Of a stretch of 64,000 nt of DNA, positions 12,001 through 24,000 are shown in pieces. The DNA comes from Eunapius fragilis. Taxonomy: Eukaryota; Porifera; Demospongiae; Spongillida; Spongillidae. The DNA lies in contig OY811981.1 of NCBI GenBank assembly GCA_963681505.1, forward strand, positions 4,558,317 through 4,622,316, written 5' to 3'. The first letter of the stretch is position 1; the number at the start of each line of letters is the position of its first letter. Below the pieces are notes generated by a model. It was not told the origin of the DNA and did not search any database. It was given only the letters and a program-made list of their open reading frames with translations. The position numbers were made by a program, and so were the translations under genes.

Positions 12001-14405
12001 TCTCCAAAATCAAAGAGTAGCTGTGTGTATGAAATAACCTTGACCAGATATATTGTGAGAGCAATAATGGTCCGACTCTCGTATCTCAATCTATTTTATC
12101 TGTAGGTGTATATTCCATGCTCATGTATTACTATCTAATCATGGAGTTATTATTGTCAGATACATTATACCCAACTCAAATGTCGGGGTCCTAAGACACT
12201 GTGCCGTTGTAATTAATGAAGTACATGTACATGATTGTCTTACCAATATTTCATGTTGTGTATAAATTAAGAGATGTGCATAAATACTTACCCCTTCCAT
12301 TTTGCTGATCTTCAGCAATATCTTTTTATTCAACTGATCAGTCTGTGTTTGCTTTCTCTCTATTAGGGCACTATTTCGCACTATTTCTGCCTCAGATGTG
12401 GTAATCAAGTTATTTTGCTTCTGTAGTGCTTCATTTTGGTCATCCAACATCTGATGTAATATTTTTATTTGAGAAGTGACTCCTGAAATCTGTAGAGCCG
12501 TCTGTGCAGAGTCATTTTCAACAACAGAGAGTGCTATTTCCTGCAAAGATAAAAAGGTAAAAATAAAGAGTTTGGAATCGTTATTATAGCGAAGCATATA
12601 TGCATTGATTTTTATGCAACGGTCAATTAAACACATACTGTTATTATCCTTTGTAATAAACTCACCATTTCTTCAGTTCTTTTTCGAAGCTTCTCGACTG
12701 ATTTTCTTGTGTACTTGGTTGCCTTATCCATTGTCAGTTGTTGCATCAACTTTTCCATTACAGCATCTTCTAGCTTCCTTTTTTCTGCTGCTTCCCTTTC
12801 AATTTGTATGCGCAGCATGTCTAGTTCATTCATCTTCATAGTGCAATCCTGCAATATTTAGCACCTTTGAACAATACTGCTTGTTCTATGCCGTGATTAC
12901 AAGCACACAAACTTACAGCCGTTGTTTTGGCCAATGATTGCTCAGCTTCATGCAGCATACTTGTGAAGGTCATATACTCTTTTTGAAGCAGGTCTTTCTT
13001 AACATTTGACTGCTCTATTTGATGACAGACATGTTTGATATCAGCATCAGCTTTGTTGACAAGCATGGTGAGGTTTTCATTTCTTTCTTGCTCTTTGATA
13101 ATACTTTTCTTGAGGTTTTCTATCTCTCCATCCATATTGATGATTTGCTGTGTTTGAAGACTGTTGAAGAAACCAAGTTGTTATAAGATTGATCACTGAC
13201 AATATATACCCTACTTCATTGCAGCAAGCATAGCACTATATGCCTCATCCCGCCTTGCCATTCCAATTAGTGAGCTGTTCCATTGCTGTAAAAGCTTCTT
13301 TTTTTCCATTTGTAGTGTCTGTGTGTGTGATAGTTATGATTAGAAATCCCAACCTCAAGCTCTCTATGAACAGAAGTACAGGGTACTAGTCATACTTCTA
13401 ATTCCATGTTAGCTTCAGACACTGCTTCTCTGAGAAACTTCTTCTCCTCAGCCTGAGCAGTATGTTGAGCATGATAAAGCTTTATTTGATCTTCCAATTG
13501 GTATATTTGCTTGTTCAGTTGCTCCAAATACAAATCCTGAAAGAAAAAAACATACTGTAAATGCATGTACACCAGGCATTAGTAAGTCCACCTGCTGCAG
13601 CTTTTCATTTTGAGCTTTTTGTACATCAGCAACAGTTTTCTCAGCAGCTCTCTTGGTTACAGCTATGTCACTCTTTACTACCAGGTAAGCATCATCGAGG
13701 TAGTGTAACTTGGCTCCTGTGCTTTCCATTTCATCCCTAAGCCTATCAGCTAAATAAGGGAACTCCAGTTACCACGATATACCAGTCTAGTATGGTATAC
13801 CTTGCTCTTCAGTTTTCTTTAGTTGCATTTTTAGTTTTTGGTGTACCTCTTTCACCTGGGAAAGGTTTGTTTGTTTCTGTTCTCTCATCTGCTTTAATGT
13901 AGCTAGTTCATCCAACTCCTTCTCCATGAGCATCTGTTGGCGTGCCAGTTGTTGCTGAACTCCGTACAGTTCAACTCCTAGGTTCTCTCTCCTCTGACAC
14001 ACTTCTTTGAGTGTTTCAAGCTAGTGGATACAAAAAAGAATATCCTGATTCTGTTGTAAAGTAAGGCATGACCAATACCTTTTCCTTCAGCTCCACTTCC
14101 AACTTGTCATTTTGACGATTCAGCTGCACATTAAGTGCTGCTTGCACCCTGGTCATCAAAGGCTGTATAGAAAAGTAGCGTCATTGTTAGCCGATGTAGA
14201 TACGGAAAAGGAGCCACTTACATGACTGGGATCAAGAATTACTAGCTCATCCTCATCCTCTCTCTGTGGTTGTTCGTTACTGTCCAAAGCAATATCACCT
14301 TCCGCATCTGACCTTACTGCATATTCCAATAGGTAAGTTGAACATTTGAACGCTCCGATAACTAATAGACCTACATGATATCTCCGATGCAGCTGATTCT
14401 GCCAT
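9051..14405 (-). CDS. CCDC40: coiled-coil axonemal ruler protein CCDC40
   Basis: With CCDC39 it forms the molecular ruler that sets the 96-nm repeat of motile cilia and positions inner dynein arms and nexin-dynein regulatory complexes. Exons, in coding order: 14405-14375, 14316-14222, 14162-14079, 14020-13801, 13749-13592, 13536-13396, 13318-13215, 13160-12917, 12848-12666, 12540-12292, 10755-10542, 10489-10320, 10267-10176, 9989-9869, 9804-9716, 9656-9549, 9496-9349, 9302-9051. They encode 900 aa and keep phase at all junctions. Family signatures: [14 protein letters not shown] near the N-terminus, [47 protein letters not shown] and the diagnostic [15 protein letters not shown]...[15 protein letters not shown]. 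Almost the whole protein is coiled coil. It lacks the long, poorly conserved N-terminal extension of the roughly 1140-aa vertebrate protein. It is head-to-head with VPS16. The 1.5-kb intron 10756-12291 is AT-rich and holds nothing I recognise. Confidence 0.95.
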
Positions 14406-14501
14406 TGTGCCCGTATTTCCGTTGTTATGACAACAGGCTAATTTGTGTCCAAATCCATTTCTTGTGGTTCCGCTTCGGGACATTATTAAGAAGATACAGA
14501 C
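14406..14501. promoter_or_regulatory. 96-bp bidirectional spacer between CCDC40 and VPS16 start codons
   Basis: The ATG of CCDC40 (14405, minus) and the ATG of VPS16 (14502, plus) are separated by 96 bp. Both 5' UTRs and both core promoters therefore overlap or are extremely short, unless transcription starts inside the opposite gene. I see no clear TATA box on either side. This fits a TATA-less divergent promoter of broadly expressed genes. Confidence 0.55.
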
Positions 14502-17500
14502 ATGGCAGAACGTGTAGCGGATATTCAGGCAAGCGCCACTGCAGACTGGAATCCACTTGGAGACATCTATGTGAAGTGAGTGATGTGTAGACATCCACCA
14601 TTGCATGTTAAGAGTACGTATGCGAACGTCGGGGCGTAGCGGGCCGTTATATACAGTGCACGCCTCTCTGGCGCTGGGCGTTCAGAGTGAGATACCAGTA
14701 AGTGAGGGCCAAGATGTGGTCACGATTGCGCTGATACCTGCCCATGAAGCCTGCTGAAACGAATGTACTAACTGCAAGAACAAGCACATGTGAAGCCTAC
14801 AGTGTACTAACTAATTTAGATTATACCTTCTGCTTGCTTACGCCGGATGAGTAATTCCTCCCCTCCCCCCCCCCCCCCCCCCCCCAATCTCCTGGATAAA
14901 TACTTCTTCGCCCCTCCTCCCTCCCAATCTGGATGGCGCATGGGCAGTACTGCCCAGTTTTAATACCTGCTCATGGATGGTACTGTCGTGTGGCACACAA
15001 ATGAGCTGTGGTTGGTGTGGTTTTGTGTGCTCTGTAAGTAGATGAATGGCATTTTTTACACCAGGCTGAAATGTTCATCTATGAATCTGCTGTGACACAT
15101 CAGCTAGGCCACACCCATCTTCCTCCCTTCCTGTTTGCGTTTGCACACAGGAAGTACATGTAGTTGAGTGATATGATTGGACTACCATCCCTTAATCTCA
15201 CACAGATGACATCCATTTCTGATGCATGCATTTTGTCCATTGTTTGAATTTGAATATTGAAAGAGACATGTACATATACATGTATTTCTACATGTTATTT
15301 TCTTGATAGTGTTGCACTTGTGCTATGCATGGCTTAGAAGAATCTGTTTGTGGCTGTTGTACATGTGAACTCCTTGCAGATGTCAATTGAGGCGAAATTC
15401 TTTGTAATGCATATCACATTTGTACATGTGTCCTCAATTATTTTGGGGTTAGATTTTGGGAGTTACGCTACTACCTGTCAGTCTTTGCTTGTAAGGACCA
15501 TTTACATGGTGTGGTTTCTGATTGATTCTCTTTGGCTGTACTTCTCTCTGTAATTTCAGGCGTTACATGAACTATGACTTGGACTGGGGAATTAACCTGG
15601 CAGACTACTTCGTGGCTATGTCTCCCTTTGCAGGGCCTGTTGGTATGTATTGGGTTGTGTGGTGGGCTTGATACGGACCCGTTTGTGATCCCTTACCTGA
15701 AATGAGCACTGGTGATTTTTGCTAACTAGCTTTGTCCTATGTTGTTGTTGTCTAGCTCTGATGCCAAGGCAAAGGCAGGTTAAACCAGAGATAGCTATCT
15801 ATACACTTGCTGGGAAAAAGTTTATGACAATTCCTGTAAGCATTTACATTTTGTGTCTTTATGAATATGCATGTGTGTGTGCTGTGTGCTTTTTTTTGTT
15901 GTTGTGCACTTTAATTTGATGAATTCTGGCTTTATGTTGTATCAGTGGGAAGGTGGACAAGTTGTGGACCTTGGTTGGACTACTGCAGAAAATCTAGTGT
16001 GTGTACTTAAGGATGGATCGATGATCGTCTATGATATTAATGGACAGTTGTTCTACAGCCGCATAATTCAAAGGGTGAGTATGATATAAACATTTTTGAT
16101 CTGACTACATGGAATACTGGTACTTACATCTACCTCCTGTTCAGAAACAATGCAAAGTTTTGATTGAAGATTCAATAACAATGTATTTGCCCAATCAAGT
16201 TTTAAATTATTCATTTTTATAACTCATTGATCTGTTACATTATACTTGTATTAAATACTATAATTTTCAACGTATGTACGGACGTATGTACGTTCGTCCG
16301 TACATCCGCGTAACTTATTTATATACTCGACCTAGCGCCATTGGTTGCTAGGTACGCATACCTAGCAACCAATAGGAACGACCACCTCCCACACAAAAGT
16401 ACATAGCAACGCGTACTTAGCAACCATGCTTGCCATAAAACCTACATGCCTGTACAGGCCATCACAATTAAAGCAACACTATTGTGGTGGTTCACTCTCA
16501 AGTCTCATCGTACAGGCGAAGAACATGTAGTTACTAGTAAATCTGACAAGAATATTCCATGAAGTATCTGTATTGCGCGGGCATGTTATAGCGGTTGCGT
16601 AGTAACCGTTTGTTAGAACATTATATACATGTATGCAGCATTGGGTAAAACACTAAAACAGTATTATTATTAAAATAAATAAATTATAACTTATTGTAAG
16701 GATCTGGGAACCCTTTGTATTAATTACGTCACACTAACGCAACCATGGCATATAAATGTTTTAAGCTGCTCTTGGCGGGACGCCACAGAAGGATGCAAAG
16801 AGTGATCCAAGTGTGCGAACCACTTCGTAAAACGGTCAACTAATGTGATTGGGTGATCTAGCACAGGGCATGCATGTTAAAGACTATTTAAAATAATCAG
16901 CCTGTGATTTTTCATGGGTGCATGCTAGTATTATATAATCCACATTCAGAAGGCTAGCTAATTGAATAATTTAACAGATAACTATTTAAACATTATGGGG
17001 ATCTTGTATATGTGTTTTGTGTTGTCAAGTGAGTAGTAACATAAGGTCTGACAATAAACCATTGGTGCATTTGTAATGTAGCTTTGCATACATTGGCACA
17101 TGTGTGAATTGTTGTTACAATTATATTGTCACTTGCGTACATTGTGTAGGAGATCCAAGCTAACTGTGTGCAGGAGTGCAAGTTCTTCTACACTGACAAG
17201 GGATTTGGTGGCTTTGCTGTGATGACCACCAATGTAGAGTTCTACATCATTACTGACATCGACAAGGGGAAGGATGAAATGCGTGTCAAAAAGGTGTCAC
17301 CACTGCCGGGTAATGCCATTGCATGTGCTCAGCATGCATCCATTAAGATGGTTGGAATGTACCTGTTAAAATCACTCACTTCTTCCAGATACGTGTTCAG
17401 TTCAGGTTGCATAGTTTGTTTTCTCACGAAATTAAATGACATTCTATCTTGCGTTACTGTTATTCATGTGTTAATTTTCACCTTGATCACATTTGTTATT

Positions 17501-20500
17501 ATCAAAACAATGATTGTGATGACAAACATTTGCTTGTGTTATTTATTTTATCAAAATCGTGTACATTGTACAGATGGGACCAAACCTGGTTGCTGGGCGC
17601 CTCTGTATAAAGACAGCACCTGTGTCATTGTTACTGTTGATGACCGTGTGTATCTGCTCAATCACCTTGATGCAACATCATTTGTAAGTCACATCATTTT
17701 GTGGTACATTGGCTTTGCATTTCTGATATAAAATTGGAACTTTCTACGAGAAAAGGGGCGTTGTGGATTTATATATATATATAGCATCCAAATCAAATTG
17801 ATATACATTAATCTTCTGAAATATTAACTCTAATCAGGTTCCTATTTTTACATACCTCACCATTATTATATGTGGAACTGCATTTTGGTGTCTTAATCAA
17901 CAAGGTCTGATACCCCATAGGGTTCTAAACAGCCATATCTTCAGGTAGGAGTATTCAAATCGCTACAAATTGGGTATGTACATAGAAGGGTGCTGTCGCT
18001 ATTGATTTGTTCTGTTCGTTGATTTTTATTTTATCCGTTACAGAGATATAGCTGTGCACAGTGCTTGCACAGTTTCCTGCTCAATTTGCGCCAATGATTT
18101 AGGCACCCACCTCCCATACATGTATATTGAATTGCCTAAATCATTGGCATGAATCGAGTAGGAAACCATGCACACACTTTGCACAGCTATATCTCTGCAA
18201 CGGATGAATTAACAAACAGAACAAATCAATAGTACAGGACTATTCTACATACATATGCAATTTGGATGCTCGTACCTGAAGAAGTGGCCGTTGGAACCCT
18301 ATTGGGTATCGGACCTTGTAATGCCAGTACCCCGCATGTGAGTAAGACACCAAAATGTATTTTCACATATAGTAATGGTGTGTTACATGTATGCTGTGTT
18401 AAATAGGCACATGATTAACCTTAATATATGATTTGATTTAGATGTTATTTATATAAATCCACAACACCCATTTTCTCGTAGAACGAACAGTATGCATATA
18501 AATTGCCTGGTACAAATTTCTATACCAATGCTTATAACAATACCTATACAGATGTGTACGTATAAAAATGGATAAGTGAATGCACAGAGAATATTTGGGA
18601 TCATTGCTGCAAAAAGGGACGTAATGCATGTTCAATAATAAATGAATAAATATATTCAAAGGTTCTCTACATCTTCTTTCTTTTGGACTGGAAATTTGTC
18701 TGTCCTGGATCATGGAGTCACAATGGCATTATGCATACATTGAGCACCCCGTCAACTGTGATGTTCTTTCTGGAAATATCTGGTTTGGTCCCTTTTCGCT
18801 GCAATGATCCCAGTTTTTTTTGAGATTCCAAATTTAGGTGACCCGGCACAAAATATGATTGATGCTTTGTATTATATACACTGTGGGGTATTACATTAAC
18901 CTTGTGTTGTCTGTCAATTTGCTGTAGCTGTCATGTACATATACATGTAGCTAGCCTTGTGGGTCCCTGGCAATAGTAGTAATCTGTTTGCAGTTGTTTG
19001 TTATTCAAAACACTGTAGGGCAACAATGTATCTGTATATTGCAAATTCACTAAGTGGATGATGGGTTATTGCAATTGATTCTGTGAATATGCTGTAAGAA
19101 TGTACTCACATAGGACATCCATGAAGAATTCTAACCCCTGTTGTACCCATACATGTATCTCTTTATCCTGTAAAAGTATCCCGTAATTTATGTTTAACCC
19201 TACCTGATTGGCACAAAATGTGAAAGGAAAGTGTTTTTTTTTGCATGTTGTGGGAAATATACCACTGTTTGAAGAAATAAATGCTAACAACCAGTTAAGT
19301 AATTAGACTGGGCTAATAGCTACCTGTACATGATGCTTTGCCTTGGGAATGAGAGCTTGTCTTAGTGAAGGGAAAACATTTTTAAGATGTGGAGGTAAAA
19401 TATATTGCAAGCCACTTTGCTGAAGTCACTGATTATAATACTTATCAATCATTTATTTAGGAAGTCAACTGTGGGAAAAAGACCCCAGTATGTTGGGTGG
19501 AGATTGCTGTGACGCTAAATGGAAAAGCTGTGGCCTTGATTGACAAAGATGGATACATGTGGGCAGGAACAACTGACTTTAAGGTAAATACGCGTACCAA
19601 TGAACGTTATGAACAACTGTATTTCATTCTCTGTTTTGAAACTATTTTAGTCTAATGATACGGAGTTTGATCTTCAGCTAAAACAGAAGGGGCGGGTACA
19701 ATTGCAATGGTAAGTGTTGTGTGCCTGACGTATTTATTATTTGCAAGTGTGTGTATTTGTATATCATCCCGTAATTCATCCCGTAATTTTCTGTTGTATT
19801 TTAAATGCCATGGATACTTGCACATATGAATGCAACAAGGTAATAGTTTTCTAATTTCATATTAGTCCTTGTATTTCTATTTCTGTTGCCTACAATTTTT
19901 TGTTATCTTTTTGTGGTCCACAAAATTTTAAGACAGTGGATAATTGTGGTGCATAAATCAGTACAAGTACTCAAACCTGTTCTTGCATTGTCCTTATAAA
20001 GCTGTGGGGGTGGGGGGGGGGCCTCAATTCTGTACATAGTGGGCTTTTTCTTTACACTTGTTGTGGCTCAACTGGTATCCACCTTGCCCCCTCTGCAAGC
20101 TAGCGAACCTGGAACCAATGTTTCACCCATGTTTCCAATTTATCACCTTGCTGTGGGACATGTACAATGCATTGTGTCTTTGTGTGTGCTATTTGTGGTG
20201 ACAGTACATATATGTGCATATAAATGTTATCGTGAAATGATGTCTTATTATATTTAGGTAAGAGAGATCTGGTCATTTTAAAAATGAATGACCTTTTAAA
20301 GAAAACCAGAAACATCATTTAATGTTTTTAAAGTAGGAGGTTTCATACCCTATTCTGATTTGCATGTGCACTGGGCGTATACAAGCAGTCATTTTTCTGT
20401 CGTACTGTATAAGGGTACAAGCAGCCATTTTGCTGTATGTTTGAATGATACTATACAATACCTTCCTACCTCTTATAAATATAACCTCGTCTTCTTCCAT

Positions 20501-20993
20501 TGCAGGGGAGAGAGTGATTATTTTGTCCTTGTGATTGACAGGATTATGTTTGTGAAGGGCTTGGGGAAGCACTGGTGCAAGTATCCTTTCCTCAGCTATG
20601 CACAGGAGCATGTGCATGTAAGGTTTTATTATGATTCCTTCACTGTGAAACATGTACCCAATGAATGGACCATGTTGTCTGCTGGCTGAGGTGGATGGAG
20701 TGAGGATTCTCACTAACACTACTTGTGAATTCATTCACAGGGTTTCAAGTAGGTTTGAGTCGACTACAAATGTACATCCTGTACATTTAGTGAGCTTGCT
20801 GTACAACAGCTGTGTTTGTGGTGGCTGGGAATTGTTTAGGTTAGGTCAATGTAGTGGTATTGATGTGCAATGGAGACTTGTTGAAGGTGTTTAAAGAGTG
20901 GTTGTCCTCTAAGGATTATGTCAATAATTTACTTAGCAGCACTATGCTGACTGTGGTTAAAAGCTTTCAGGCTGGGGTACCATTTTTTTCCCT

Positions 20994-21036
<43 letters not shown>

Positions 21037-24000
21037 CCAAAACATAACTTATCATTTCTGCATGTATCTGTGGTACATGAACCAGTGATAATTCCCGATG
21101 AAGCATAGATTTGTAAGCAATGCATTAAGTTGAGTTATATGTTTGCTAAATATTTTGTTGTCACACTGGAAAATTTTAGCGCCACGTGTTTGGCAAGGCG
21201 TGCTAACGATGAGTTCATGAAATTCAAAACCATGTATACACAAGTAAATAAAAACCTTCTCTAACGAGAAAGTTGGTGGGCATATAGGATTGACAATGTT
21301 GGTGTAAAAAGCACGGAAACAAGTGTGACAGAAATGTTACTGGAAAATTGAAATAGGCCTATATTTAGCCCATTTTCTCAGGCGTGCGCTGCCTAAATGT
21401 GACTGGGCTAAATATAGGCCTATTTCAATTTTCCAGTAACATTTCTGTCACACTTGTTTCCGTGCTTTTTACACCAACATTGTCAATCCTATATGCCCAC
21501 CAACTTTCTCGTTAGAGAAGGTTTTTATTTACTTGTTTCATAAGTTTTTTTTTTCTCCGTGTCAACGAAGCTTCATAACTGTAATGTGATGAGGAACGAT
21601 GTGCAATGGACAAAATGTCTATACCTTACGAACGCTTTGTGCATTGCCCCGACCACAAGTTACTATATAACTTTAATAAATACGTATGTATTTATTGTAG
21701 CTCTCGCGTACAGAGGCCTTCTTTTTTTCAGGATCGCCTTGTAGCTCTCGCGTACAGAGGCCTTCTTTTTTTCAGGATCGGCCTTGTAGCTCTCGCGTAC
21801 AGAGGCCTTCTTTTTTTCAGGGTCGGCCTTGTAGCGCTCTCGGGCTTTAGCCTTGTTCTCTTCTTGCTTTTGGAGGTATTCCGCTCGTTGCTTCGTTCTC
21901 TTCTTTCGATTACGCGAAGGCATTTTTAGAAAAACAACTTCACTAGCCAAAATAAGTAACGACTAAACTGACACCAAAATAAATTTTGTGCCTGTTGGAG
22001 TATTTATACTGCCTAAAATTATCCATACTCCTGTATTTAGAACAAAGTAATATACCCATACCGTATATAGTACTTTTTCGTTGTAGCTTCTTTATTACCT
22101 TAAGGGGCACCGCGCCGGTAAATTCTGAAGCGATTGGTACTATCGCCGTTCTTTAAAACCATTCCTAGCGTGAGTTATACTTGACGGAGAAGAAGAAGAA
22201 GAAGAAGACGACGACGACCAACAATTTTTTTGGGCATGGGCACGAGAAACAGGTTCTTAGTTGGTCTAGAAGCGCATAGTTTTATGACATGAAACTAGCA
22301 CCAAAACGTAGATCTTGGTGTTGTCGTTCGATTGCTGCAAAGAGAAAAGCTATCCGTTTCTTCGTTGTCCCTCGCGACGCAACTGAAATTTTTTAATGAC
22401 ATTCATGACTCCTCAATCAATCCTATATTGAACCTGCTGACGCAGGTTCAGATATACGTCGTAGCCTCAGTATGGAATAGATGATATTAAATCGTAACAT
22501 GGAAATATGTATAATACGCATAATAGTTTTCACCCAGGAGTGCTTCTAATTTCATAATAATGTTACCTCGAGGTATATGTATTTAAATAACCAATAGATT
22601 TTTGCTGTTCAAATCATTAGACACATCAGATTAAAGTTGTGGATGGTCATTTTCTTTAAGGTTTGTGTTTTGTTTTTATACATGGGACAGTGTACAGCAA
22701 AATTGGCCATCTAGGTTTATAATTTTATCAATATGTTACATGAATCAATGTATCATCGCACCTGTAAAACACTTCCTTTCAAATCTCGTACACGTATCCA
22801 CACACCATTTTGCTCTAATTTATCTGATTTTGATGCTCTAGCTATTTTCGTTGCTGGGAGTACAAATTTTGCTAACCTATTGGTTTAGAATTCCACATAT
22901 CTCCAGGTTTCGAGTGTCATAACTCATCATATATATGTATAGAGGAGTCATGTTGCTATTTAATACTCCAGGTCGTTGACTTGAATGTTATCCTTTACAT
23001 AGATTTTGCTGTGCAAACTGAGTGCATGCTTTCCTGCTTGATTCGCACGAATGTTTTAAGCAATTCACGTCCCATTCAATGTACGCGAGGCATGTGCTTA
23101 CATCACTGTGTAAAAAGGGTTACAACTTATATGTTGTTTATAACTTTAATTAGCGTGTATGACATATATATAACAGTGTGTATGGAGACATTATACGCAA
23201 TATTGCATATTACGTCTCCATATGCACTGTTATATAGTATCGTATAACAACCTTTTTACACCGTGTATTGGCACAAATTGAGTGGGAAAATGTTCACTTA
23301 CTGTACACAGCTATCCTCGTAATGGATAACATTCAAGTCAGCAATCTGAGCAATTAAATAGCTACAGGACTCCTTGACATACCAAATTTGACAAGCTTAT
23401 GACACTTCTATTTAGATATACATGTACGTGGAATATAACTGGATGTGTTTGGGAACTTGTATTCATGGCGGAGAAAATATCTACAGCACCAAAATTTGAT
23501 TTGCATAGAGAAAAATGATGTGAGAATTGAAAGGAAAGTGTTACAAGGTTGCATAGGTATACAGATTTAGCATACAATTTATTTGTAGGGATAAAATTAT
23601 AACTCCCAGAAGGTTGATTTTTTGCTGGACACTGTCCTATATGTATGTTATCGTGCTGTCTGTTTTTATAGTTATTGTTTATATATATTTTTTCTATTCA
23701 TGGCCATTATTTATTATTGATGAATTAAATAAAATATTTGTCTGAATATTTAAGTTAGTGTTCAAGCTCTGGCAGAAAACTGTACATACTGTATGTTCTG
23801 CCTGCATGTACAGGTTGTATACCTGTGCAGGGTACTGGGTGTATATGTTTTGAGAGTATCATTGCCTTCATAATTTCTCAGCAAAATCTCTTAGTGTATT
23901 GCGCATTGGTGTAATGGATCCTGGAGCACTTCTGAATGATGCATACAAGGAATACGAGGTTAGTGTGGGCGATTTAGTACATAGTGTTTCATTACATGCA

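Noticed and set aside
14295-14606. Short ORFs across the CCDC40/VPS16 start region
   Set aside because: They overlap the two real first exons in wrong frames and have no similarity to known proteins.
20618-20690. U2-type version of VPS16 intron 9 (GTAAGG to CTGAG)
   Set aside because: In frame, but it removes a segment that aligns without gaps to VPS16 and replaces it with unconserved sequence; kept only as an alternative.
20998-21034. Long G run as a G-quadruplex regulatory element
   Set aside because: A pure homopolymer in a large intron next to transposon debris; its length is unreliable and there is no supporting context.
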